Of a stretch of 64,000 bases of DNA, positions 23,638 to 34,440 are shown piece after piece (position 1 is the first letter of the stretch; each line of letters starts with the position of its first letter). The DNA is from Stromatinia cepivora (lineage: Eukaryota; Ascomycota; Leotiomycetes; Helotiales; Sclerotiniaceae), in contig RCTD01000010.1 in NCBI GenBank assembly GCA_014898415.1, positions 744,001 through 808,000 on the forward strand, in the 5' to 3' direction. The translations under genes and the position numbers were made by a program. The notes beneath the pieces are model-generated. The model did no database searches. It had not been told where the DNA came from and saw only the letters and a list, made by a program, of their open reading frames with translations.

Positions 23638-23811
23638 CCAGGGTATCCAATAGTCCGGACTGCAGTCCAACAATGAGAAACCTTTGGATTCCTGAATTTA
23701 TTTGGGATATTCACATTATTTGAAACATTAAATTATATTCAAACTTTCAAAGAGTTTCGATAATTGAAAGCTAAAATCTAGTCTGCCAGTCCGGACTATT
23801 GGACACTCTGG
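23638..23811. mobile_element. Small non-autonomous TIR element (MITE-like, 174 bp)
   Basis: The left terminus (23638-23662, CCAGGGTATCCAATAGTCCG...) and the right terminus (23787-23811) are inverted repeats matching at 23 of 25 bases. Both mismatches are G/A transitions. The interior is AT-rich and has no coding capacity. No clean target duplication is visible, so the family is unassigned; TIRs of this style occur in Tc1/mariner-like elements, which is only a suggestion. Confidence 0.65.
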
Positions 23812-25086
23812 TAGGCTCTATCAAAAACTTCAAGTCCAATGTCAAAAAAGAAAGCGTCTTCCAGAGGTTCAAGAATAGTTAATGCAACTCGCTGAAGAGG
23901 CACCTGGAGTAGGCCGATACCTTCATTAGGAAAAGACGAAGGTGGTGCATTTCTTGGGCGATTGGATCCACTTCTTCGTTTGTTAATGTTGAAGAAATGC
24001 TTGTTGCTTCTAAGATGACTTACTTTTTGCTTCGCACCGGCTGCAGGGGTCAAGATGATAGGACGGATGTAATGTACGACACAAGTCTTGCTTCCATTTC
24101 CATGCATATTATTCGTCCTACCCCTTTAGCAGACTTCAGACTACTTGATTGCTTGATTACTTACTTAATTGCTGCCGTGTTCAAAACTTGGGGGGAGCAA
24201 GTTCAACGGGAGAGACGAAAAACAAATTGCATGCAGCGGTCAAGAACTCCCAGTAGCTGCACGAGCGAACATGAGTTTACGGAACTATAAACCAATAGGT
24301 AACTGAACCAGAGAATTGAAAAAATTTATTAAATGAATAGACTGAGTATATAAACAGCAAGAGATCGATATAACATTGACATGGACAGAAAAAAAATCAA
24401 AATGCTATGAACGATGAATTTCTCAAATTGATTTCCGTTTGAATTTTCAAGGTTTTTTATCCCTTAACTATAGCCATCACCTTTCACCTTTCACATCGCA
24501 TCAGCTGACACCAAGCAGCATATTTGATTATCCCCAGCCAATTCAAGGTATCAGAGTAATGACCAACATCATCGTGAAGGAGGGTTACTCAAGAATAAGA
24601 AATCTGGTCTGGGCCGGAATGCGGGCCATCACATCACACAATTCACCCATTACTAGGTACATTGTGTTGCCTAACAAATATGTACATACTTTTCCCAGAA
24701 GCAATTGCAAGTGCGAATATCCTCTGCGGAATGCGAAAGTCCTTGTCAAATGTATTCATCCGATCAGCCTTCAAATCGGTGAGCAAGAAGAACATGCATA
24801 CTACCGCCTAAAACATGTTTGCCTTTTCCTTCCCGGGTAAATGCTACCAATAGTATATACCACGTGCTTTCGCATACATATCGCGCATGCCTAGGGGCTT
24901 TGCTGCCTATTGATGTTTCACCAACGCGCCATTCTCTAGGCAGGATTTCATCATCGCGTTTCCTGCGAGGATATATAATAAGGTCGAGGTTTATAGAATC
25001 TCTATCTCTTAAGCTTGACCTTTTTCCTAGACAAAGATCAAAGACCGTCGATTACTTTCCCAACATACCAATTTCGCATCTTCAAT
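23812..25086. other. Intergenic region with a possible gene fragment
   Basis: A 103-codon minus-strand frame (24107-23796) reads LLQVPLQRVALTILEPLEDA and ends inside the TIR element, which may have truncated an older gene; I cannot name it. The rest, to the ATG at 25087, looks like promoter and 5' leader. Confidence 0.35.
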
Positions 25087-25720
25087 ATGGGGTAAGTGAT
25101 AAAGACATCCTCATCTCTCAATGTCCCTCCCTCATTACTCCTCCCCATTCAGAAAACCCCCCCCTTCCCCTCCTCCCCTTGACCTCCAATACCTCACTAA
25201 CCACTACTTTCAGTTACACACACTACTGGAAAGTCACCAACCAAACCAAATGGACCGAAATCTGGCCCCAGCTAATACGCGACGCGAATCTCATCATCAA
25301 GACACTGGAAGATTCCGCTCCCCTCCTAGACGAAAAAGATAATTACCACCTCCCGACCACCTCACACGGGATCCGCATCAACGGAAAAAACTCTCATGAA
25401 GACTTCATCCTGACGGAGCATAAGAGCTCCGGGTTTAATTTTTGTAAGACGGCTCGGAAGCAATATGATGCTGTTGTTGCGGCGATTCTGATGCGTGCGA
25501 AAATGTTGGCGGAGGATGCCTTCAGTTTGAGGTTTGTGTACTTTCGAGCTTGCTATTTTTTTTGTTGGTGGTAGAGTTGAGGTTATTACGAGAAATGTGT
25601 CAACGATTGGATAGTTCTGATGGGGATTGGGACGAAGATGAGTGGGAGTACGCGCTGGGAGTTTATGTTAAATTGTGGCCAAATGAAGAGATGCCCACTG
25701 AAAATATTCTTGCGAGATAA
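25087..25720 (+). CDS. MGYTHYW-family protein of unknown function
   Basis: Three exons are inferred: a 5-nt first exon (25087-25091, ATGGG), then 25214-25535 and 25577-25720, giving 156 aa. The first intron has GTAAGT and TTTCAG. The second (25536-25576) is only 41 nt and uses GTGTAC, so that junction is the weakest part. The protein starts MGYTHYWKVTNQTKW, contains GIRINGKNSHEDF, and has FNFCKTARKQYD at residues 76-87. This trio (MGYTHYW start, I-x-FNG/INGK with E-x-F, FCKTARKxYD) is what I recall from a family of small uncharacterised phage and bacterial proteins. There is no signal peptide or membrane segment. The acidic C-terminus (SSDGDWDEDEWEYALGVYVK) resembles that family's DG-containing end. 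Function is unknown; a prokaryotic origin by transfer is an inference. Confidence 0.75.
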
Positions 25721-26391
25721 AAAAGATGACGAGAAGGGTATAAGATAATGTGTTAGGTTGTTTGTTCTTAACTTATGGTGCTTGTTCTTGACCTACGGGG
25801 CTTGCATCAATCCAGTTAGCTTCCTCGTCATGAGGCTTTAGGAATGGAAGAAGAGAATTGTTCCTATAGTAAATTGTCTACTAGATTAGGCTAAATGATA
25901 TAGTATCTTCCTGAGAGTCCACATAAAATCCATGGTATGTTATGGTATGGTGAAAAAGTAGTAACTATCATCTTAGTAGATTCTGAATAAACGCGGTATG
26001 AGGAAGTAGATTAATGCGGTTATATAGAAAACGTTTGACACTTGTGAGTCGAAACCTGTGCACATGCGGGTGATTGAGGTTGATACAAAACCATACATTA
26101 AGAAAGGCTAAATGACACTGCCCGCTATAGTTAAATGAAACATCAGACGGGATCACAGACTTCCGTTAAAACAGCCCAAGTGCTCCATTTTTAACAGTTT
26201 CCCAGTATAGATAGTATATTGATATACGGTCGAAAATAAATCATTGCCTGCGAGCTTTCAACCGGTAGGCACAAATCTCTCAATGAAGAATATGTAAAGA
26301 CCATGTTCAACACTGAAAATTGTCCGTGTCTGAAATTCAACAGGCACAAGCCCTAAACAACTCGTGTTAATCCCTAACCTTCAAGTACTTG
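25721..26391. other. Convergent intergenic region
   Basis: This is 3' flanking sequence of the MGYTHYW gene and of the minus-strand transcription factor. No other gene or repeat is seen. Confidence 0.55.
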
Positions 26392-28987
26392 TTAAGCGCC
26401 CATTGACAGCAAGTTCGAGGATTGTTCTTGGACAGCCGCGACAGATTCTACGGCCATACGTATTTGGTCTTTGAGGTGTTTCTCGTCAGCATTTTTTCAG
26501 AATTTTCATAACTCATGGATTTACCTCGCATTCCCGTCAAAGCTTCATTTGCCGTTGAGTAATTCTCCAAGGCATCAAGAATCATTTGGATACCCTCGTG
26601 TAACTGGAGCAACAATTTATCGGTTCGATTCCTAAGTCCATCTTCAAAGGGGCTGGCTTGCTTGATTGCAAGAGTCTTATGGCAAAGCATAATCATCGCA
26701 TAGCTACTCTGCATAGCACAACACGCAAAGACAGGCATCATGCGAGGAAGATCATTCAATTTCTTACTTTCGGCCTGATAAAAAGGACTCCTCGGATCAA
26801 AAGGTTGTGGAAATGGCAAAGCGCGGAATGACTGGGCAATATTGAATGCGGATTGCATGCATACTTTTGAAGAAAACCGACTACTGAATGGCAAGATCGG
26901 AGAGTCGGAAACAGAAGCGTTATCTGGTATGGGCGAATTAAGGATACCGTGGCTCAATGATAAATTGGCCGTGGCCTGCTGTAAGTTGTTGCTGCAACCA
27001 CAGGTAGAAGGTGGCGAGTTCTGCCCAGCAGTAGGGTTGGAGGACAAGTCACAATGCTTCTTTGTGAAGACTGGCATGTCAGAGAATGCGCAATATCTAT
27101 GAATCTTGATCCTCGCACTTCCACAATTGTCAATGATTATGGTACTGAAGAGAATCTAAGGACGTACCTATTCAGCTTGATACGCGTCATCATCCGCAGG
27201 CTTTTCGCAACGACTCTTTCGGAGAGATCCATCCCATCTACGTTTGGATAGGACCACGTTTCCGCCTCTTGAACCAGAGGCTCAATGGTCTTTTCTAATT
27301 CTGCCATTTGCGCCCAGAGTGTCAGATTGTGAGATTCCAATTTTAAGGATGCTTCAAGATCAATCACAAATTGCGTTGCTGTGGCAATAACTCTTTGTGC
27401 TTCAAGAAAAACGCTCCAAACCTAGGTTCGATGCTCTTAGTTTGCTGTAATTCTAGATTTGGAACTGTGTATTTGCACTTACGTTCGGATCAGACGCAAA
27501 AGCAGGAAGTGGCGTCGTGAATCTTGGATCGCGAAGAAGAATGGAGGGTGCCTGTTTGGCTTGGTCAAAATATAGAATAGCAAACGCCTTCAGCGTGATT
27601 ATCAACATACCATGCAACTAAGGATGGAGCCTTGACAGACGCAGACATACTTCCCGATGAGTTAACATAAGATGCTGGAGCTGAAAACAAACGCAAGTCG
27701 GAATCATACCGTCATCCACCATATTCGCCTGTCTGATTCTGCGTATTCATAAACCTCTTTATCTTTCGAATGCAATCCTAAGTCCATAGCAGATAGCAAA
27801 GCTTGCCCGCATCTTTTTCGCATCTTCGAAATGTTACCTCGTTCGGAGTACTCATAAGTACATAGCAATAGCAATGCGACTGTACTCTCTGCTTCCAACC
27901 TCACTTGAGGGTGAATTTGTGTGCGATATATGTGCATATCTTGTGTGCTTAGAGCCTCTCCAGGGTCCATTATGGACTCTATCATCTCATTCTCAAGCTC
28001 AACGCCATCAATCGCCAACTGGGCGAAGACTTGTGCTTGATTTCGACGTAGTAAGATAGACTCGGGAGATGTGGGGTTCGGATCATCAGGATGTGGAATT
28101 AGTGCAAGGAGTGCGGAGATCGCAAGAGTCATCGGAGAAGCAGACTGAAACTGTGAATTGCTCTTGCTATGAAATAAGATGTCGTTTGGTCCTCGCACTC
28201 CGGTTTCCAATTTATCAACGGCTTGATGCAAGAAAGGAGGTGGAAGAACGGGAAAATATGGATGGATGTAAACATAGTATGCGCTCAAGCTATCGCGTCA
28301 AAATTCAGTTAGTCATACTATCCGACGTATCCACCTAGGTTGACATGGACTTACATGTCCTCATCGTTTGCGTAAGTCCTTACTACAGGGTTTTCTACCT
28401 TCATTTCAGAGGCATCCTCGAACATAGGTTGTGGTAAGAAACCATTATTTATGGTTAGAGGCTCTGCATTTTCCAGGATATTTGGGTCAAAGTCAAAATT
28501 CATAACAAAATCCAATTGCTCATCTCTTTGAAGAAGACCAGCGCCAGGGGTGACCAATGAGACCACTGGAGCCGGACCAGTAACTAACGGCACATTAGAA
28601 CGATGTTAGGTAAATGCTTTGCTAACATACGGAACTCATTTGGTGATGATTGCTCTATACGTCCTTCGCTACTGGCATGTTTCCCGCGTCTTCTTGCACC
28701 ACCTCTCTTACTCGCAGTATAGACGCAATCACAACCTCGGTTGGCGCACTCATGAATATTAGTTTTTTATTTTTTTATTTTCCCAAGAACCACTTACATT
28801 TGCACACGGTGTTTTACCATTGCATCGAGTACGTGCAGCACGACTGCATTGTATTGGTAAACATCTTCTAAGAATATTGATAAGAATCACATTACCATTC
28901 TAAACATGCCACCCTCACAGGAGGAGCCAAAAATTTCCTGGTGGCGGGTTTGCTTTGGCGTGAATCTATTGTGGTGGTAGGTATCAT
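26392..28987 (-). CDS. Zn2Cys6 (Gal4-type) transcription factor with fungal middle homology domain
   Basis: Ten exons on the minus strand join in frame to 691 aa: 28987-28896, 28843-28798, 28748-28631, 28583-28355, 28289-27710, 27649-27611, 27551-27483, 27421-27168, 27096-26525 and 26468-26392. The binuclear zinc cluster spans the first three exons: C28-x2-C31-x6-C38-x5-C44-x2-C47-x6-C54 (VACLECRAARTRCNGKTPCA, then NCANRGCDC). A basic linker KRGGARRRGKH follows. The regulatory domain has the usual landmarks: SAYYVYIHPYFPVLPPP, DRRIWWMT, RDPRFTTPLPAFASDP and KLNRYCAFSDMPVFTKKHCD. Expected role: nuclear, sequence-specific regulator binding CGG-type sites. The target pathway is not evident from the neighbours. 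All phases agree and no exon is broken, so the gene looks functional. Confidence 0.92.
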
Positions 28988-29469
28988 ATTACATGTTGGT
29001 TTCCAAAAATCCTCGCTCAATTGCAATGGTGTTACGACATGGGAACGAATCAGCTGAATGGAACCTCGCAGAGATCCGTCTTAATTGGGATGCTCCTTCC
29101 CTTCCGTATAAATGAGGCCGATGATACTGAAATCTGTCAAATGTTGAATGTATATAGTTTGGTAATGATGACGGTGGTGATGATGATGATGGTGATGAAA
29201 GGAGTGATGATGTTTGGATATCAGTATCGCATGCGTTTCTGATTTAAGGTTAAGATTAGTTCTACCGAGGCCGGCAACTTGATATTCCGGCACATCACTT
29301 TTCTTCAAGGTCATAATTCTCTTCGTAAAAATTTGTATAATGGGTTATATGTATTAGTATCTTTAGAATAAAGTACAAAACTCCATATTAATAATTTACA
29401 AAGTGACTCGCACCTAGTATAATCAGTAATTGTAATAAGCACGTGATATTTTCAGAGCTAATGTGTTCA
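28988..29469. other. Promoter side of the transcription factor
   Basis: No gene is supported. It carries a GATGATGGTG-type microsatellite at about 29165-29200 that gives a spurious His-rich minus-strand frame. The AT-rich transposon region begins after it. Confidence 0.5.
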
Positions 29470-29497
29470 GGCGGCCGCGTCGGCCATGTCGGCCGCC
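29470..29497. repeat. GC-rich 9-bp tandem repeat forming an imperfect palindrome
   Basis: GGCGGCCGCGTC / GGCCATGTC / GGCCGCC: two 9-bp units differing by a GC/AT dinucleotide, with outer arms GGCGGCCG and CGGCCGCC. The 28 bases are almost pure GC in otherwise AT-rich DNA. Confidence 0.8.
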
Positions 29498-29699
29498 TAT
29501 AGTTAGTCCGGTAAGGACCCGATATACTGTCAATTCATAATATAAATCACGAAACTGTTTATAAGTATTGCGAGTATACATTTCACAAGCTGTCCCTTGT
29601 TGTCCCATATCTTTTTTGCTTGAATTCGAGATCATCAGGTCCCGGAATATACTTCCCACGATTTCCCACCCTTATACACCCAATGTTTAATCGGAACCC

Positions 29700-30760
29700 T
29701 GATTTTCTAAGTGAAATTAACAGTTGAAGTAAGATCTTATAATAATTCTAGGCGAACAAAATTTCATAGTAACGGATTCCAGATTTCGTAGTCATAATAT
29801 TTGTTCAAGGAGACCAGGTATAGGATTTTTATATGAATCTTAAGAATTTGACTTTTATATCTTTCAATAATATAATTGTATTTCTGTATATTGATTACCC
29901 CTAATAAACGTAAGCGAGAAAATATATCTATACCTTTATAATTATAATCTGTTTAATATTTATATAGAAATAAATTCTAAGTATGTAAACGAGTTAAAAG
30001 AATTCTTAAATTGATTAAAATACTTTAAATTAAACGGATATTTCGTTTACTCACTAATATAAGAATATAATCTTGATTATATTCTTCAAATAATAAATAC
30101 TAATTAAAGAAAATCATTATTCGTAGTATAATTAGAAGTTTAATTATTTTCGATAAATTGCAATTGATATCTTTTTCTTTATTGTTATAATCCAGTCGTT
30201 ATAACTTTAATTCGATATTGGTATAACTACGAATATTAAATCCAATTATTATTTTATTAGAAGAATCTATATAAATTAAACTCTAGAAAAATATCTATTA
30301 TTAATCATTCTTTCTATAAATTCCTCTCTCACTAGCTCTTATTTTTATTATAATTCTTTAATATAAAATAAAAATCATAAATATTAAAAGAAATAAGTCT
30401 ATTGATATAAATATTAAAACAAAAACTATAGAAATATATCGTTTTATAAAACCGAAGATAATAATCTCTATACTCTTTATTATATTCATCTTGTTTATTT
30501 TATAATAATCTACACGTTATTTAATTTCAATTACTTATATAAAATATATATTTTATTCTCGAAAAAGTCTAAGATATAATTTGAAAGAGATAATATATGA
30601 GAATGGGCTAATAAAAATGATAATTCGAAAAATAATAATAGGATCAAACATCTTGATTTCGAAAAAAAAAGAATTATATACAAATTGAAAATAGAGCTAA
30701 ACAAATAAACATAATAAGATATAATCTTTCAAATCAGAATCTTCCTCAACATTATCATGT
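29700..30760. other. AT-rich RIP-like DNA without recognisable content
   Basis: Very AT-rich with dense stops in all frames. No LTR pair, TIR or protein remnant could be recognised by eye. It is probably an old repeat eroded beyond recognition. Confidence 0.5.
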
Positions 30761-31881
30761 ATCTCGACCACCTTCTATTTTGAAGTGGCCCATATGAAGA
30801 TTGGGATGCCATCGAATTCTAGTCCTTTCTAAATGGTCAAGCTACAACATGCATTCGGAAGTCACTCGGCAGGCTTATTAGATTTCAAAGAAATTTATTA
30901 TGATTTTGGTCGTCAATTCCATGGTTTCAGCAGAGTAGTAGAGGTGGTCGCCAAAAAAAAAGATGGTACGGTAACGAACAGAAGTTTGGTATGCGTAAAA
31001 AGAACTTTCAATCTGAAGCTTGTTTGTGATTTATAATAGTGTAACAATTATCTGCAACAAATCCAGCAAACCAGCAATGTATTAATTTAAATTGGCATAA
31101 CTGGATCAGCTTGCCTGCATATTTCTTGCCCACTAGAAAACCTTGGAAAATGCATTCCACCTCACTCAACGTACTCGTACTACAAACCATTTTACAAATC
31201 ATTCTCTTCTATTATCCCTACAAAATTTCCTTTAGAGACGGATCGATGATCTTCTAACAAATCCCCCGAAAACAGCAATTTGATGTGTATATTATCACAC
31301 CCACTAATCTTCAGATATTGGACGAAGATATTACGAGGGTAACCCCTTTTCTCCTTCTGGGTGTTGGATGTCGAACAAGCCTTCATGACCATGGAAAAAT
31401 TTAATTTCATTGTGTGATGGAAATTTTTTGGAATTGAATTATATCAAAAGACCACCTGACTATTTGCCAAACTGGAATACTTCGTATTTTTTCATCATCA
31501 TACATGATATGATAATAGCCATTTGATGAATAGAATGCGGGAATCATACGAGTGATAGTTGTTCAAGTCTTCGCAATTATTCGGCGGCATAGTTCTAGCT
31601 TTGATTCTTGTTTTGCTGTGCATAAGGAAGCTTTCAATTTCTTGATTCAAATCGCGCTCTATCACAAATAAAACCAATATCTGCAGACTGTTCGATCAAC
31701 AGGAGCGTGTAAGCAAGAGGCGTTCTCTGAGAGTTGTAAGATTATATTAAGCTGCTGAATAACCGGATTCCCTTACTTTAATAACCCAATCTCCCATGTC
31801 CGAATCCACATTCTTGAATCCCTCTAAAACTGCCAGAACTCTTCACTTTCACCTGTTTCACCTCTACATACTCGATACAAT

Positions 31882-32202
31882 ATGTGTCAAAAGTTCAAAA
31901 GGACAAGATTGTGCGGGCATCCTGTTACTACAGCATATTACGTGCCCTCCCACCCTAGTGCATGTAGGGTAGCAGTTCGGGCAGCGGTTTATATCCACGG
32001 CACGTTACAGCCATGTTCAGCCGCGAATTTTACAGCTGCTGAACATTACGACCGTAGCTTCTGCAGGAACGTAACTGGATGCAGGAGAAAGGTATTCAAC
32101 GAATACGGATGGAGATGTCACGTATGCAACGCCAGAAATTCTCCTGGTGGGGTTACCACATGTACTTGCGGCCACGAGCATTGTAGATCATGCGAGGTTT
32201 AA
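31882..32202 (+). CDS. Small Cys/His-rich hypothetical protein (106 aa)
   Basis: Single exon; the ATG at 31882 has the favourable ACAAT context and a CT-rich leader, both usual in fungal genes. The protein has 14 Cys and several His in metal-site spacing: C2, C11-GH, C28, C45, C61, C67, then WRCHVCNARN and TCTCGHEHCRSC at the C-terminus, which looks like paired zinc-knuckle/ribbon ligands. There is no signal peptide or membrane segment. I recognise the MCQKF...CGH opening as a recurring style in small fungal proteins but know no function. It sits as an island between AT-rich blocks. Its GC content and intact frame contrast sharply with the flanking RIP-damaged DNA, which suggests it is under selection or recently arrived. 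Confidence 0.65.
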   Translation: MCQKFKRTRLCGHPVTTAYYVPSHPSACRVAVRAAVYIHGTLQPCSAANFTAAEHYDRSFCRNVTGCRRKVFNEYGWRCHVCNARNSPGGVTTCTCGHEHCRSCEV

Positions 32203-33502
32203 ATGAACAGAATATCCGGTTGATCAAATTGTGTGAGTTTATTCTTTACTGTGATTTACAGCGACTACCAACTGATTCAAGATCAGTAACTCGTGGTGGA
32301 AGGAAGTGGAAGATGGGGTGACGTTATAGGGTGGGAACTTGTATTTTGAAAGATTCGGTGTTGGTGATGAAGAATTTGAAGGCACAATCCTCTGTTTGTT
32401 GCTTCAATCAAAAGTGTTTATTGCAGTAACATAATCTTGTAAACTCCTTTTTCGAATGGCTTTCGGATTTCCTTTATTCTGATAGCAATATTTTATAGCC
32501 TACCCTGAACAATACAATCAACAGGCTCCTCCCTACATTTGATTAACCATTCCTTGATTCTTTTGACCCCCTATAAATCACCCTTCATAAATATATACAA
32601 GGTTTAGACCTAATTCGTCAATAACTTTTTTTAAACTTTCAGTAAGTTTAAAACTTAACTATTTTTATTAGCCTTATCAACCCAACCAAAAGTATAACCA
32701 TTATTTAAATCAATAAACCAAAATTTATCATCTCAATCGATTAATATATTATTCGATTTAATATTACCCTACATCAAATCTGCAATATACAATTCTTCAA
32801 CAAAATCCTTAAATTCAGTAACTCAACGATATCAATGTTTATTCAAATAATCAGATCAAGATATTATTTCTTCAAAAGTATCTTTATTTTTAATATAATA
32901 AATTAATATATTCATTAAACGTTTTATATTGAAGTTCGGATCAGTATATTGTTGAAATGTTCAATTATCTAAATTATTGTTTCTTCATTTAACAAGCAAA
33001 TCCTTTTCTATAGTATGAAATCAATGCTGTAAGATTTTATGATCATCATCAATGATTATATTATACAAATGATAGATATATATATTGAAGCGAAGTTTCT
33101 TTGCTTTGATAACAGCCGGGATTTGTATATGTATCCATGGTTTTACTTTCGTTATTATCGACAAAAATGATAACTATAGAGGTAATTCCTTATAATAACA
33201 TACTGTTTCATTTTTAGTGATAACCTTAATAGAATCTTGAAGATACGGATATTGTTCTAAATTGGATAAGAGTATAAGCTGTATTTGCTATGAGATCAAG
33301 GATTTCATTGAATTCAACTAATCTATTAAAGAAGATATATGTTGGATTTTGGATCATACCGTATATCTAAGCATGGGACTATACTATAATGGGATTAGCC
33401 TGCACGTGATTCTATCGAATCATATAACCTATATAATAACTTCTAGTCAGATAACCTTATAAAAATAATGCTTTTCTATTTATTCAATATAATTTGTTAA
33501 TA

Positions 33503-33517
33503 GATTATGAGTCCGGG
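33503..33517 (+). promoter_or_regulatory. Primer binding site complementary to a tRNA-Met anticodon arm
   Basis: GATTATGAGTCCGGG directly follows the left LTR. Its complement, CCCGGACTCATAATC, contains CTCATAA, the anticodon loop (CAT) of elongator tRNA-Met, with plausible stem bases. Copia elements of several hosts are primed by an internal half-tRNA-Met fragment, which this fits. Confidence 0.6.
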
Positions 33518-33620
33518 TTCTGTATATCATTGTGTAGTTTAGGATTAGTTTTTTGGGGTGAAAGATTAAGTCCTTGATAAATCCGGTAGAGTAGATAAGT
33601 AAGGTTGATATAGTTAAATA

Positions 33621-33830
33621 GGGAAGTTTGTTATATTAAATATATTGGTAGAGTTGAATTTCAATAATATAGTTAGAGTGGGGGAGTCTGTTATATTAAA
33701 TATGTCTGTAAAGTGGGATCGAGTAGGATTATAGATTATTCAATGGATAAGCGGGGAAGTCTGTTATATTAAATATATTGGCAGAGTTGAATCCCAATAA
33801 TACAGTTAGTGTGGGAGAATCCGTTTTAGG
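33621..33830 (+). repeat. Internal tandem repeats of the LTR element
   Basis: Three copies of a unit starting GGGAAGTCTGTTATATTAAA (at about 33621, 33681 and 33753) are spaced 60-72 bp apart, the outer two continuing into AGAGTTGAAT. They lie in the leader just inside the left LTR. Confidence 0.75.
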
Positions 33831-34139
33831 AAATTACTCAGGTAAAAAATGTTATTTTTTTATATCCTTTTTTCGACAATTCGAAAGTCAATCGATTCCC
33901 TCGATATCTCTTTTCTTTTTCGGAAGCCTTTTTGTTTTGAAATAAGTACTCTGCAAAGCAAAGTAAGCCTTTCGAAACCTCTTTAGACAAGATTCGAATA
34001 TTCCTGTTCCTCAAATACCTTTGATCCTTATATAGTTGATAGATTCTCTATAGAAAATCTAATAGAAATGTTGAAGATTATATTTTTGATATAGTTTTTA
34101 AAAGAGCTATAAAACCTATATTTGTTTTCGTTTTAGATA

Positions 34140-34440
34140 TTTTGGAAATTCGTCTTCAAAATCCATTATATCTTTTTATTCGATCTCAAATGATTATAAA
34201 TTTACTTCGCTTTTTGATCCTACTGAAATAAATTTATCAACAAAATTTAAGACAATCTTAAATTTTACTCCCAATACAGATTCAGGGTCTACAGAAATTG
34301 ATTTTTGGGCTGGAACCTTTGGAATGATGGATTCGATATTTGAAGTATCCTTGGAATTTATTGTATTATATTGGAGAGATATTACCGTTTTTGTTTTGAA
34401 AAATAACGTTTCCATTTTGGGGAAGTGTTTTTTATATTCT
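34140..34440 (-). pseudogene. Antisense copia pol fragment inside the LTR element
   Basis: The minus strand reads KDTSNIESIIPKVPAQKSIS and VKFKIVLNFVDKFIS. It matches the plus-strand spacer region between integrase and reverse transcriptase of the copia element at 44500-44655 (KDTSDIESIISKSPAQKSIS). The homology continues at DNA level to about 34140. The fragment belongs to a related but distinct copia copy, inserted or captured in reverse orientation. Confidence 0.75.

Noticed and set aside
26392..28987. The transcription factor as pathway regulator of a biosynthetic cluster
   Set aside because: No synthase, P450, transporter or oxidoreductase gene lies in the neighbourhood, so a cluster is unsupported.
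29021..29314. Plus Met/Val-rich and minus His-rich frames
   Set aside because: They are produced by the GATGATGGTG microsatellite upstream of the transcription factor.
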